This document shows, in pieces, positions 1 to 13,800 of a stretch of 64,000 nucleotides of DNA. The notes beneath the pieces were generated by a model. That model was given only the letters and a program-made list of their open reading frames with translations, ran no database searches and was not told the DNA's origin. How positions within the stretch are numbered: position 1 is the stretch's first letter; every line of letters starts with the position of its first letter. Made by a program: the position numbers and the translations under genes. Where the stretch lies: assembly GCF_000003815.2 (NCBI RefSeq), contig NC_049981.1, positions 11,500,028 to 11,564,027 of the forward strand. Reading direction: 5' to 3'. This stretch comes from Branchiostoma floridae (taxonomy: Eukaryota; Chordata; Leptocardii; Amphioxiformes; Branchiostomatidae).

Positions 1-2724
1 GTCCTCTCCATCGGTAAGGACTTTCTCCTCGCCTGAAGGCGCGACATGCCGATCCTGTGAGTAACAGGCTAGCGGATGTGCCATACAGGGATGTCGGTAA
101 GCGTTTGGAAGTTTTTGTGTGTTTTGCAAACCTCTTCATATTACTCCTTTCTTTCCTGGTCATTAGAGAAGCAGTTAGAAATAAAATGTATCTCGTCTTC
201 CACCGGTTTTGCAATACAATGATTACAGGTTCTTTCGCCCACGGGTAGCTAGTTTGCATATTGCCGATCTGACCTCGATATCATCTAGTGATGTTAAATA
301 AGTTTCCATTGAGTATCCCTTCTTTAGTTTCTTAAAGAATCTTAACTTACCATTATCTATAGACAGTCTATGAGAAAATGTCTGTATGTACAATTGCTTC
401 TTAACACAATTTAATCGGACTCAGGTATAGCTTTGAGTGTTTGTTCTTCTAAAGTGGTTAACATTGTCATCAAGTGACATACGTCTGTGTATTTAAGTGT
501 GATTCTTCCCTTGTATTTAAAGAGTGAGATAGAGCCAGCTTAACAAATGGTAGCTTACGAGGTAATAACTCATGTACGCCATACATTGTGGATTACGATT
601 CGTGTGTGATTGATGCAACACATGTTGGTGTGTATCTGCATACAAGATGATGGGGCAAAGTCCTTTATTTTTGTATCTAATTAGAGTAGTATAAACCTTG
701 GAGATGCAATGTCTAGTCACATTTTGGAAAAAGAAAATAAGAGGTCAATATAACCAGGACTGTTACCGGAGATACTGAATTTAACATCGCCCAGTATATG
801 ATGCATGATCAAAAATATCAACTAAACTACCCGATAAGCGCACCTCAGAGAAGACGGTACAAGATATATCTATTGTTTTACGCTTCGCCAATAAACAGGA
901 AACATTGTTGCCGTTAAAACTTAGTACTAATTTTTAAGGTAGGCATGAAAAAGTTCCGGGTTATAATGTTCTGATTCGCTGCTATTGCTTTTAGCGTTGT
1001 TAGGTTGCAATATACCCATCGTAAAATAGATCCTTTTTGGTTACATTTCAATCCCCGTTTTGAAAGCTGTGACTATATCGTCCCCGCTTGGATAGTTAAA
1101 ACAAACAAAACGGGCGGTCCCTGGCCGTCGTCTGGACATCGTCTTGGGATTGGTCACCGTGCTGACGTCAGTCTGTAAACATTGACAAATAGGAACTGCA
1201 CACGTACATTTTCCAACCAATGGCAGCCCTCAGAATAGCGTCAGTTTGCTTCCCAATAAAGATCGATCACTGACTATCTAGTCAGACGGAGATGGCTCGG
1301 CGGACAAGGTCGGCCGAGTTAGACGCGGCGCTTCAACTGGACAGTGAACATGCACAAGCGACTCAATTTCGGTGAGAGTACCTTGCCAATGATAGCATGT
1401 ATTATGTGTATAATAGATACGACACAAGTTGTTAAGAGTGACTAGAGCTAAATAAACCGAGAGCGTTACGATGTGAATCGTACCAGGTGGATTTTGGGAC
1501 TGTGTGCTTGGGTTGAGTAACACTGCCAACCTTAATCTCGTGGGCCCAAATCTTACCCCAAACCGCCCGAGACCTTGGTCTTCAAAAAGTCCGCCAACAT
1601 CACGTTTCGGCAAGATAAAATATGAGTCCCATATTAACGGCATTATAGTTTTGGCATTTTTACAGCGTATTGTTGTGTAGGAATTAGTCTTCATCTGTGA
1701 CCGTGTTTCGCCAGAGTTTTTTGATTTTGTTTAGAGAATATCTTTCAACGTGGAAACTTCTTGGCAGTTTGTTACTCATACCACATGTCGTTTACGGCAC
1801 AGCCAGGCACAACCCTTTTGTTTTTGATCGGCCGAAGATATCAGCGCTCCATGAGGCCCTTCTGTGGAATTCCATTCGCCACCTTGCCGCCGCCGAACAA
1901 CAAACGCTTCTGTTTCTCGTGGTCATATTCATCTGTTTCCCGTGGTCTTAAAGTAAAAGATACGATTTGTTACCGGGGTCCCCGTTCTCAATCATCTTTT
2001 TCTCTGCGTTTCACTCACCCTTTATCGTCTGTGGACTAGTACAGTCAAGCACGTATCCACAGTTCTATAGTAATACTGCTGAGCACGAGTCGTCAATTAA
2101 CCGACGATTGCCGGAACTGCCATACTCCCATCCGTCCTCCGATCGCCCGCCGTCTTATCACTCTGACTGTAGCCAAAACGGTACCGGTAATCTGATCACC
2201 CATTGTCCTCCAAGCAGTTTAATAGCGGTGAGCGTACATGTGACTTATTTCAATCTGTCTTATTACAGGCTGGTGATGATATAGCCGTTGTATACAGGAT
2301 GCTTTTCCAATCACCTTTACCACCCTTCCACACGTAGAAGTTGGATATCTCTTGCAAATGCAGCCGTTTTACTTGTATGATGGACGAAATATTCTGTATA
2401 CTGGTTTACGCAACCCGACGTAACAGTGTACTGCATTTTAGACCCGATAGCCGTCGCTTGTGGCTTTTAAGCCGACATGTATATTGATATTGTGATGTGC
2501 CTTCGATCATGCGAAGCCAAGCCGAGAAAGAATATTTTGTGTCATTATTTCTTATTCACGGTGGTACATTTTATTTCTGAAACTTCTTTAATGATTCAAA
2601 ACTCGGGCTACACCAAAAGGTAAATGATAATGCACTTTTGTGCCCTTTGGTTATAAGAGAAATAGACCTCATCGGTCAAAGTAACAGCACGTTAGCATCA
2701 CGAGTATTGTTGTCTGGCTGCACA

Positions 2725-3010
2725 AGCGTTATCGCCGGTGCAATGAGACGAGTGGGAAAAGTCTTCGCCATGCATTCGGTACGTCGTAAGTTCGATCCCC
2801 GGCCAATATAGTATGACGTGTTAAATGGTCGTGCTAATTTCTCAGCTTAGCACTCAGCATTCGGGAAAGAGTATGTAATTTGAACACACACCACAGCCAG
2901 TGTCCTGGTCCCCTACTGTAGTAATTGCATTTGTTTGGCCCAGGGTTACTCCAAGAACATGGGCGCCGCCCTATGCACCATGGAGTGGGAAGGACTTTGA
3001 CTTGACATGA
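2725..3010 (+). repeat. tRNA-derived SINE fragment
   Basis: A good pol III B box (AGTTCGATCCC) lies at 2789-2799, with a weak A-box-like stretch about 50 bases upstream. The following ~200 bases have no open frame and end in a G/A-rich segment, as SINE bodies do. No tRNA cloverleaf can be closed, so this is not a tRNA gene. The family name is unknown to me. Confidence 0.4.
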
Positions 3011-3646
3011 CAATATAAGCGCTGTAATTCAATATGTATGACTTTTGCTATAAATTATATCTGAATTACTTTGATGCCTTACATCACTTCCGACTGCCTG
3101 TAACTAACAGAAAACAACACTTTACCGATCCAGACATACAAAAGTTGCTAAGTTAGTATCACTATTGCAAAAATACTTCATATCAATCCTTTCTCACAAT
3201 CTGTCCCCACAGGTGAACGCCGGCATGACAACCCCCAGGTTACAGGAAGAATCGACTGACAAGTACACCCCTTTGTCGCGATGGTTTGGTAACCAAATGA
3301 ACATCACAGCAATAAGAAAAAAAGGGATTCAAGCGTCACACAACCATACAAAATGAAATAACAGAAAGATATGAAATAAAAACCTTCAAACGAAACAAAA
3401 CAATCCTCATACATACACGACATCATTACGCCGAATGGTCAAGCAAAAAATATAACTGACCCACAATTCTACCCTAACGATACATAATATCGGGTATTTT
3501 GTTAAAAAATGTAATGTGCTGTATACTTGATGGTGAAACGAGTATTAAAACATGAAATCCTGGTTTATAACATCGGTCACGTCATCTTATTATACGCCAT
3601 ACCCAAAGCAGACTAAAGTCACACACAAAAACAAATTCCCTAGGGA

Positions 3647-3691
3647 ATACCCGTAGAAAATACCCGTAGAAAAAAAATACCCGTAGAAAAA
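3647..3691. repeat. Short tandem repeat, about 14 bp unit
   Basis: The phrase TACCCGTAGAAAA occurs three times in a row with A-run length differences. It probably arose by slippage. Confidence 0.7.
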
Positions 3692-3984
3692 TTCCTCGCA
3701 TGCCTGCGGAATTCCTAGAATTCCTGTCAAACGGTCGCACACTATAAACATTAGGCTCGCCCCTGAGGCGTCGCCAAAAAAACAGTCTAGGGAGTTTAAT
3801 GTCACGTTTTATGCAATGAACCCCTTCCTTTGATTTGTTACTAATGTTGTGAATGAAAGGCGTTGTTTTCAGACTGAAATCTTGTGTATGTGGCTCTGAA
3901 TGGCAATATTTACAGGCAATACCTGTATCACATTTTTCGGAACTTTTTTTTTAATAAAAAAATGGACAAGAAGCAATAAATAAA

Positions 3985-4093
3985 ATTGGTGTGGCCTAAG
4001 TACCAAACATCTTGCAAGGAACGCCAGGAGTCGAACCCATGACCTCGCGATCTCGTGTCCGCTAGCCTAGACACTCGGCCAGCCGACGCCAGC
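3985..4093 (-). repeat. tRNA-Leu/Ser-like SINE head
   Basis: On the minus strand the sequence starts at 4093 with a tRNA-like head. It has an A-box-like TGGCCGAGTG and an exact B box GGTTCGACTCC (rc of 4027-4037). The 3' strand of the acceptor stem does not pair with the 5' strand, and an A/T-rich tail follows, so this is a tRNA-derived retroposon or pseudo-tRNA rather than a functional tRNA. The head resembles tRNAs with a long variable arm. Confidence 0.55.
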
Positions 4094-4354
4094 ATGAAAC
4101 CTTCAACGGTCTATGTCGTGAAAAAACAGTACAAGAAGCATTTCATACCCCAAAAGAAAAGTTCTGCTTTAGAGGTTTCAGATCGTGCCGAACTTTTACA
4201 CATCAGACAATATTTTCCACATACACCCTTCTAAACATACGCGGTTTTAGCCAAGTATCCATTCACGGATTGTTCACGATGAAAAAGACAACAACAACCA
4301 AAACATCATTTGCAAATCAATGACGGACATGAAGCTATGATACTATTGGCGGCG

Positions 4355-4398
4355 GTATCCATAGTTACCGGATCCATGGGATCCGTTGCCATGGTATC
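4355..4398 (+). promoter_or_regulatory. Pair of RFX X-box-like sites flanking a palindrome
   Basis: GTTGCCATGGTATC at 4385-4398 fits the X-box consensus GTNRCC-N2-RGYAAC with one mismatch. GTATCCATAGTTAC at 4355-4368 is a weaker, roughly dyad match. Between them lies a perfect inverted repeat, CGGATCC-ATG-GGATCCG (4369-4385). The pair is 213-256 bases upstream of the receptor start codon. RFX factors bind X-boxes and drive ciliary genes in animals. Binding here is inferred. Confidence 0.5.
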
Positions 4399-4587
4399 AT
4401 GATGACGCGCCGATTATTCATCGCGGAGACGACGCCTTTTAAGCGGAGCGTCTTACAAGAACATTCACGCTTCTGCTCCGTTAGTAACGAACCACCGTGC
4501 TTTTAAATAGCGCAAAGGGCTTACGAAGTGTGTTTTCTTAATGGCTTAAGCGCTTTGCTCATACAAGTGTTTTGAATCTGTAGCTAT

Positions 4588-4598
4588 CTATATATAGA
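4588..4598 (+). promoter_or_regulatory. TATA-like element before the receptor start
   Basis: CTATATATAG lies about 15-20 bases before the receptor ATG at 4611. If used, the leader would be extremely short, so the real start site may be further upstream. The ATG context is good (GAAA before ATG, A at -3). Confidence 0.3.
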
Positions 4599-4610
4599 CG
4601 TAGAGCGAAA

Positions 4611-4830
4611 ATGCATGGCAACGGTTTGGACGATATTTTGAACTGTACGGGTAAGGAGGATGGTCATGATGTGGACTACAGAGGAGGGTGGTCAGGTGCG
4701 TTTATCGCCGTGTTTACATCCGTGTCGAACCTGTGCGTTATCGTCTCCGTGGTCAGGAAGCTTCGGCTGGAGATGAGCGTGCCCGCGGTGCTCGTGCTGG
4801 GCCTGGCCGTACATGACTTCAGTGCCGGGG
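4611..4830 (+). CDS. Receptor exon 1: N-terminus, TM1, start of TM2
   Basis: Codes residues 1-73 plus one base. It holds the short extracellular N-terminus with N-C-T at 11-13, TM1 from about 27 to 48 with SNLCVI carrying N40, the first intracellular loop, and TM2 as far as D69. The donor is G|GTAAGT. No signal peptide is seen, as usual for class A receptors. Confidence 0.8.
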
Positions 4831-7800
4831 GTAAGTTAGTCTGCTTTACGCACTGTTAGCCTCCGTTGCAAACGGAGCTGTTTCTTTTTTTTTTGGGGGG
4901 GGGGGGGCGATTTTCAACGTTGGCTAGGTTCTCTTTCTATTTCTAGTTTCTCTTATGCCGGGAAAAGAAGTTTGCCGAGGAAGGGAGTTTGTCGTGGATT
5001 AGATTAGCTAGCTAACTAAAAACCAGCCACGTTCGGACCATGCAACGTTAACGGAGGCTAACCCAAACATGTCTACACAGCCGGACCGCCTGTGACCACT
5101 TTTTGTGGTGCCTTAGATGATTTTTTCTCACTGACTCAAATTACAAGAGACCTGTCTGTAGTGGCCATGCCACCTGTTAACAAAGATTTTGTCAGTCCCT
5201 TGACTTGTCTTCTGAGGTAATTTTGCATTATTATAGCCAAGCCTTATTCAAACACGCTTCTCAAGACTATATAGCAGACAACGTTTGTAACAAACGTATT
5301 GTCATCCGTCCGAATTCTAGTACGGAAAGAATCTCATAACAGATTATACATGCGGCTCAATCTCAGTGTTTCACGTGTTTTTCTTGCTGCATTTTGTATG
5401 ACCTTATCATAAAAAAGGCGTTAAACTCTTAGACTGATGTATACTACATCTGCCTACATAGTAGGCAGGATTCTCTGTTTTTGTATAACGTTGACAGCTG
5501 GCAAGGTTGCCTTTAGATTATTGACTTAAAATCTAATGGTTCCGGGAACGAATCCCAAGGACGTTCTTGGAATCCCGAGTGTCCCTGTTGTTGTGCCTTT
5601 GACTAGGGACTTCCTGTAACCGAGGGATAAATCTAGGTTCTTTTTGGGTGCCGCTGGAAGATTAGAACATCGGGGATAAATGAACGAAGACTTTTAATTT
5701 TTGCACATTCTGCCACACCGGGCCAAGCACAGGTCACAACAAGACATGTTAAAAATATACAGTTAACAGATACAAAATGAGACTATTGCTGGATAAATTC
5801 AACTTCTCCTCGCTTTTTCTGTTATAGAGGAGATAAAAGAGCAGACGTCTAGACATGTTTTATGATCGATGGTTTGTCTAGTTGCATTAGGAATATGAAT
5901 TTTTATACAGAACATAGGTGTATGAAATAAGGAAATTGGTTTTGTATAATCCTATACAGTTCATCTCTCTCTACGGTATACAATTTACACTCTACTACAA
6001 AATTACATTCGTCCTCTATTCTATCCAAATTACATTATTTGCATTAAAGAACACAGATAATGAGACGGGGCTTTTCCGCACACTGTGCACGGGAGACTCC
6101 CCGAGGAAAGGAAGTCAGTAAGATTACATGTTGCTTGGCTGGCCACAACTAAGGTTCTCTCTCCTCTCACTCTGTCTATCGCCACCTCCTCTGTTCATGA
6201 CCAACTCCCTGCCTCTACTGACCACTTGCCTCAGAAATCTCCCGTCAATTTAGTCTGTCCATTTTATCCCAGACAAGCAGTTCAAGAAATTCTTTCTGAT
6301 ATTGAATCGTGTTTACTCAGGGAGGCACAACCGCACACCTCTGGAGCAAAGAATATGTCAGTTTTGTAACCTGAACAAGGTCGAAGATGCATCCCACCTT
6401 TTATTAGATTGTATATAGTATATATATGTAGTAACGATAACAGCATTCTTTTTAGCTATATTCTAGGAAAGTTCCCTCGCTTTGAATCTTTGTCTAGTGT
6501 TGAAAAATTCATTTTTCAGATGAGTTTTGATCAAACGACATTATACAAACACATCTCAAGCTAAATATTCAACATGACTAAAAAAACGAGAAGAAACCGA
6601 ACAAATGTATTACAATAGTTTTAGAATCAATGTTTTAGATTAGTCTAAGAAACCATGTGTACTTTATTATTACCCTTTGTATCTATGTGCCTGTACTTAG
6701 CCCGATAGGGCATGGATGTGCAATAAAGGCTATTACATACGACAGATACAACAGTTGAGTTCAGACGACAATCAAGTAAAAGGAAGGATGAGATTTTCCT
6801 TGTTGCGTGCAACGTTGGGTATCCCAATAATTACTCTCAGCTCTTTATACGCACCTGGGTCCGATAACGTGCTAGCAGAAGCTAGACTTAAATTTTAAGG
6901 TCACATTTTCCAATAAGGTTATTTGCGAAAAGGAAAAATTAAGCGAATGTCGGACACTTCGGCACATGGACACTTCGGTCCCCTGGCATTCAGGACATTT
7001 CGGCCCCAAGCCGAGGACACTTCGGCCCCAAGCCAAGGACACTTCGGCCCTGAGTCCAGTCCACGATAGTTATCTAACACGTAGCCCGAGTTGAGTAAAT
7101 ATACGTATAATTTTATGACGTATGATTTTACTTGTACAGTATATTATATATAGTGTTCTCCCGTCCACTCGAGAAAATCGCCATTAGTGATTACGCTTTT
7201 TTGCGTTTCCGGGGCATGAAGATCCCGACTTCGATTAATTTGCCCACAACATAAGAACTAGCGGGGCCGAAGTGTCCTCTGAGCCTGGGCCGAAGTGTCC
7301 TCGGCCTGGGGCCGAAGTGTCCTGGACTTGGGGCCGAAATGTCCGGGCCGAAGTGTCCATGTGCCGAACTGTCCTGATGCCAAATTAAGCGCGTATAGAA
7401 AGATATGTACAAGCCGGTATACACCTGAATATTCTTTTTTTTTAATGTTTTGTATTTATTTTTGGCTTTTACATCATTCTTTTTGCTCCCCAAAGCTGCC
7501 CGGCCGGGCCTGGTTTGGAAATGTCACCCTCACACTGCTCAAGCAACAAATAAAATTTGTCACGTGTTGATGCTATCACATGTATATTATTATATATTCG
7601 AGGGGGTTAAGCCCAACTTGATTGTGACACTATATCAAAGACTTGTATTAGCCCTTATTGCAAGAATTAGGATGTTAAGTTTTATTCTATACATCCATTT
7701 TGTAATGTGTGTAATAGTTGTTGCCATACATTGTACCATGTACAATTGTCGTGCAATAAAGTTCTTCTATATTATTCATATATAACATGTTTGTAGTCAA

Positions 7801-10800
7801 GTGAATCAAATATTAGGAATTGTTTTCGTTGTGATTTTTGACGGAAGAGTATTGCGTTTTTGGTAATGTTGAAAAATGTACCTCACGGATTTTGCAGATA
7901 AATATTTTTTACAGGTGTTCAATAGAAAAAAAAACTTATCCGGAGTGTTTTTATTATTTTCTCTTCCCATCAGCCTTCTCATTTCCGCTGGTTACGGCAG
8001 CCTACTTCCGGGGTATGTGCTGGACAGGTGGCTGGCACGCATGCGCATACAACGCCTTCATGCACATCTTTCTTCTGACAAGGTTAGTGCGCAGTACGCT
8101 TTTCTAATGACGTCATTAAGTCCTAACAGACGACAGGAAGATCACAGTAGTTGGTCCACCAGTCAATTAGATACGCTCTTTGTCACATAATGAAACATAT
8201 ACAATACTAATAACACTGTTTCTAAAAATCTTTTATGACAACTTACTCCTCATCATTGTTTGATATATTGAGCAAAAAAAGAACACTATAAGGCTCCAAA
8301 GACTGTGGACGATATATTACTGCGATGAGAACAAAGACAGTTTGACAAAAATAGCACGTTTTGCGGTAGCACATAACGAGTTTTACAACAGCCGCAACAT
8401 GCTGGCATTTTGCGTCAATGTGAGTCGATCGAGTTCCAGACTTGCGTGGAGCCTCGGCGGAGATGATTTTTTTGGTAAAGTAATGAACGAAAAGTAATGA
8501 ACGTCATCCATGGACGTCATCCATAAAACTGAGTCATAAAAAGGCACAAATTGAAGGTAATGATCAGGAAAAAAACGTTCGTACTACAAGACAGCAGAAC
8601 GTAACATCAGAAACATGACGATCGCACGACCTATTTGACCGCGCCCTTACTCATTTCATCCGGATGCTATGCATCCTTGTGTTAAGTAGAGTAGTTATTT
8701 ATACTGTAGTTATGTATCAGTAGATGCCATATTTTCATCATAACAAGAAACGGCAGGAACAAACGGCGACCCGGCTGGGGTTACGAAGGCCGGTGATTCC
8801 TCATGAGAACTATTTTTTTTCTTTCTCCCGGCGCAGCTCGCAGTTTGCGGTGGTGCTGATTGCCGCTGACCGCTTCACCGCTCTGATGTTACCGTACCGC
8901 TATGTGACCGGGGCCAGGCCCGGGAGAGCCGTCTGTTCTTTGGTCGCTATTACTGTCTTCTCGGTGAGTGCTTTTAGACTAAGGAACCGTACCGTAAAGT
9001 CGGCATCTCTTTGAACAGTGCCAAGGAAATGGCACCAACGTTGCAAATCTGTCCTAATTTTCCTTTGCGGTCACACTAAACGTGCGACGTATATAGACCC
9101 CGGCCCGAAATGCGCCCATTTCCGATATTTGTTTTTTAATTGCAAATTGTTTGTGACTTGCAAAACATTGTCAGCTTCAAGCGACAACTCGGCACCGATT
9201 GGCGCTCTTTTGCGCCAGTTTTCGGGTACCTGGTAAATATAGAATACAACACGGTGTATTCCGTATCATCCGAGGTACCAGCCCGACCGCGGGTCGGATC
9301 GCCCTACGGACAATGCCATACCCAACTGAGAAAAACCCCTGTTTTGATGCAAAATGCGCCAGAAATTTGGTGCCCTCGAACAAAAAGTGTTGCAACAGTA
9401 ATGTTCCAACATCCGAATAAGGTATTCGAACTTTCGATGGCGCCGCACTCGGCCCGCTCGAAACAGTTCGATTTATTCGAATGGAGTCCGTGTGATACGC
9501 CATTCGAACCTGTGAGATACGGAAGTTATGGCCCGGTCCGGAACACCCGTATCGAACGTTATCGCGTCACAGGTATGACATAAAATGAGATTCCCATTGA
9601 AACTCCAAAGTATACCTGGTTAATAGCATGAATGTAATGTGTGTTCGCAGCAAGTGTCTACTCTCCTAAACTTTAATACATCAATGAACGCCCTTGATTA
9701 CATGTAGCGTTCAGTCAAACGTGACCAACCATATTGTGTTATCAGGATAAATTATGCTTTTCATTCTCCCACGCAGAAACCCCCGTGTCCACAACATACG
9801 TTGACCGGCCGAATGTATATTGAGGATGCGGCGATCTGCGTGGAAGAATGCATGACAACTGGAGAAGTCCTCAAATCCAAATGTTCTGTATTTGGTTATT
9901 TGATACCAAAAGATGTGTCTGTATGAAATGGATGATATCTAAAATCATAACACACTTGAGTCAATGTTTTAAAAAAAAAGGTACGTTTTCGGTAGAATCA
10001 AATAACAAGGTAAAAGGAGGATGGACGGAAATTTAGACTGTATGTGTCTAGATTCTGTAGATTGTTTGAAATTCATTCTATGAATGGACAACATGGTTCT
10101 TAATTTACAGCCAATACATATGTACAATCACATATGACCGCTTGTCACCTTCCTCACCGCAATACTGGCTGTTTCTATTCCGCACTGCAGCTAGGTGTCG
10201 CTGCTGAAATTACGGTTCCAAACGTAGTGTTGTATCATATGCGGTGCCAAACGTTAAGTATTAATTTATGTAAAGATAGTTATTGTCATGAAAGTCATAC
10301 ATAGTTCTATAGATCCAGTATTGTTTTAGACTAAGACTAAGAATACCCTAAAGTTAACTTGATTACTTTTTTGTTTGTACGTGTTCCACAGGCTGTGTTT
10401 GCGGTGTTGCCGCTAGTGGACGTCGTTTCCGTGGTCCCAATCTTCGATGTGGTCTGTACCTTCGATTGGGCAGACTCCACCGCTTCTGGCCGCTTCTACA
10501 TCTACTGGTCTATTGTACAGGGTGCGTAAAGAACTAAAGAAATCTTCGCTCGGTAGCAAACGCAGAAAAATGGTTGAAAATAATGTTCTTTGAGGCGCAA
10601 CTAAAGTTCCTAGCTCTGCCACATTTCTCAGGTCAACAATGACTAGTTCTACTTCCTAATGCTAGGTGGCGCTACAGTGAGAAACATGCTATGCGAATGT
10701 GACTAAGCTTGTATCCCCCCTCATCAGGGTTTATCGCAGACGAAGGAACCGTCTATTCCTGAATAACGTAATTACTTCGTCCCTAAGCAACTTCTTCAAA

Positions 10801-13800
10801 GGCGTAGCCCTTTGAATAGACCACCATATACTTGATGTTCTGATGATATGTACGCTGTCTCTCCAACGGTAGAGATCGTCTGCCTATCTTTATCCGAGGT
10901 ACATGTAGATAGAATGTATTTCAACTTTATGTTTATATTTGCGGAGTATCTATGGCAACTGTAAACAGATATTGAGATCTATCATTTTCAAGACTCCCTT
11001 GTAATTGATGAAACGCCAATGATGATATAGCTTCCTAAAGTACACGTAGGCCTTTATATGATGTAAATAGTACCTCAGTCTGTTACATATTTTGTCTGAC
11101 CCTTCCCTCTTCCTTCATAACTAATCTCCAAGCAGATCCTACAATGGCATAAGATAGTACCAAAATGGCCAAGGATTGTAGTCAGCCAAGAGGTGTCCAT
11201 TTGCCATGTAGCGAAACACACTCCTAAGCCAGCTTCACTCCTCTGCCAGCTTTTGATACTATCTTATGCTACCGTAGAATCTGCTTGGAGATTACCTCAT
11301 GACCACAATTAATGAAAAGCGGCCTGCGGGCCGATTTGAGCTTTCATGAATAGACAAAGGTTCAAACAAACAAATGTTTGCGTTCTGACTTTCAGGCTTT
11401 GTGTTGATCGGCATCCTGCTGGTGATGAACGTTTTCGTCATGGTGGAGGTACGGCGCATGAACGGGAGGGTGGAGCGGGTGCCCCAGGGGGAGGGGGAGG
11501 TGGAAAAGCGAGGGCGGCAGAGGCAGGAGAAGTACTCCGAGTTTACCCTGCTCGTCATCATGGTCTCCATTGTGTTCGTCATCTGCACAGCGCCGATCTT
11601 GGTAAGGGCCCTGTCACAACCGCCGTACGATCGTCTTACGAACAAGACGAAGGACATCAGTCCTGGTGTAGTTGTGCATGTGTCGTACACGATTCAGCTG
11701 TGTGGTTACTGTAAATGCAGAAACTTTAGAGGTGGTTTAATATTAATGTTCGCGGTTTTCGCGGTGGCCTCTTCACCGCGAACTTAAAACCACCACATTT
11801 TTTTCATGGAAGTAGGAAACTACCGCGAAAAGACCCTTTTCCTGCTACCGTGAAATTAAATCCCCGCGAACTTGAATACCTTAACAGTACCAGGGGTGGG
11901 TACAGATAAAGAAAATTCAGGTTCAGGTACGGTCGAGGTTCAGAGGGTCAGGTCCAAGTTCGCCACCTATTTGCATGTTAAAACTTGTGAATGGGCAATA
12001 TCAAAAACAATAGTACATTTCGCTACAAAGGAATCTGTTTGATGGATTACCCGACTTCTATTGGCGTTTTATAATGCTATCTTCCTGTAAACAACACTTA
12101 ATGCCTCTGTTAACTTAACTGTAGAAACTTGGTGAAAATGACTGTCAACTGCTATTTTCTTGGGTCCGTAAGCCCCCAAACACGTGAACGCCTGCCGGTA
12201 TAATGTCATCCATTTATAATATACATCTTTTTAATCTAAAAGTAGAGCTATTCATAGGCTTTCAACACATTCACACGCTCAGCTGTCAAAATTATCATGT
12301 TTAAAGATTCTACGATATTCCAACATTATTCAAAACATTCTGATCTTATTCGATGGAGAACCGAAACGACAGAATGTGACCAACAGAATGCAGTGAGAAT
12401 GTCTCAGAGAATGCAATACAAATACCCAGGAATAGACAAAAATAGTTATTCTGACGGAATTTCGGCTCATTGCTTTTCGTGTGAAGGGGATATGGAAGGT
12501 TCATGTGGAACTCCAACTCGAATGTGGCGCGAATTCTGCAAATTCTTAATATATTCCGGTTTGTTCTGGTTGATTCCTGCTAATTCAGTTTCAGTGTACA
12601 AGTCTGAAGGCGATATCGCTTTCATCCAAGAATCAAAACTTAAACAAATCAAATCAGAACGCAGACAGCTATCATTAAGCATGTTAATGAGCGGTATACA
12701 AGTGTAACCGTTTCATGAATCACCCGCCGCTGCTTTCCTCGAGCTATTGACATCACTGTGTCCATAGAGACAATCAAAGCTGATTTTACTTCTAAAGATG
12801 GTTCTCCGCATGACAACTGTCTTCACATACATCTGATGGCTGTAGTAAATAGACTTTTATGGTTCGATTGATCTATTACATGTTTGGTTTCACCTACCCA
12901 CCATTGCAAACCTTCCAGCGGTTCTTGAGATACTCCCCCACATACCACAAGAGTGAAAACAGTATGGCGAAACTATACGTCCATCTTCTTGGAAGTAATA
13001 ACAGGATGCAAACAACTTTTTTATGAAGCGTGTTACTTAGTGGGATACAATATTGTGATCGTTTCATGAACCACCCACCGCTGCTTTCTCGTGCTGTTGA
13101 CATCACTGCGTCCATAGAGACGACACCCCAGCTGTGATTTTGATCAAACCTGATTTTACTTCAAAAGATGGTTCTCTGCATGACAACTTTCTTCATATAC
13201 ATCTGATTTCTCTCGTAAATAGAATTTTATGTTTTGATTTAAGTATACATGTTTGGTTTCAACACGAAAAATGGCTTTAAAAATCATACCAGACCTTTAT
13301 TTGGTGACATTGGTGTGGCGTAATGGTTAAAGTGCTTGGCTCAAAAACCATGGGCTCATCAGGTTCTGCTCCTCTGACATTCCCCGATGCTGTGGCCTTA
13401 ACTTGCTTTCGGTAATTCGATGGTGGAATGACGCTCACAAAGCTTAAGTCTTTTTGACACTTTTCAAAAATCCACATTTTCGGTGGTGATTAGTCGTGGT
13501 TAACTTTAAACGTAAATAACTCGCCAACAACACTGGACAAATGTCGACAGATAGCATGCCAGTTTAGTGGTTGATTAATATTTGTCATCCATGTATGGGG
13601 ATCTACATCTTTTTAATCTAAAAGTAGAACTATTCACACGCTCAGCTGTCAAAATTTTCATGTTTGAGACTGAGATTATAATCCTAAAAACAAATCAATC
13701 AGAACGCAGAAAGCTGTTATCAAGCTTGCTACTGACTGGATGGATACCGCTGTGATCGTTTCATGAATCACCGCTGGTTTCTCGTGTTATTGACGTCATT

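Larger units (their letters stand above)
1..4330. other. Intergenic stretch, no recognised gene
   Basis: No convincing exon chain is seen. The first ~57 bases could be the tail of an exon, since a GTGAGT donor follows and one frame is open, but 18 codons are too few to judge. A 138-codon open frame lies on the minus strand at 1278-1694 and matches nothing I know. A perfect CRE palindrome (TGACGTCA) sits at 1163-1170 with CCAAT-like sites nearby, so a promoter is possible but unsupported. tRNA-like SINE pieces near 2.7 and 4.0 kb are listed separately. Confidence 0.5.
4863..7970 (+). other. Receptor intron 1 with repeat insertions
   Basis: The intron (4831-7973) holds no exon I can support. 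It contains a dispersed repeat (5685-6040), non-LTR remnants (6328-6745 and around 7690-7790) and a MITE (6946-7381), all listed separately. The part from 4863 to 5680 shows only a T-run/G-run and unremarkable sequence. Confidence 0.6.

Noticed and set aside
1278..1694. 138-codon minus ORF near the window start
   Set aside because: No recognisable motif or splice context; kept only as a remark in the intergenic entry.
3985..4093. Functional tRNA gene
   Set aside because: B box is perfect but the acceptor stem does not pair and a SINE-like tail follows.
11292..11714. ORFs of 132 (-) and 122 (+) codons over receptor exon 5
   Set aside because: Shadows of exon 5; the exon's own frame carries TM5-TM6 and joins in phase with its neighbours.
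12297..12707. 136-codon ORF in receptor intron 5
   Set aside because: It lies in the first segmental repeat unit and is not preserved in the other units.
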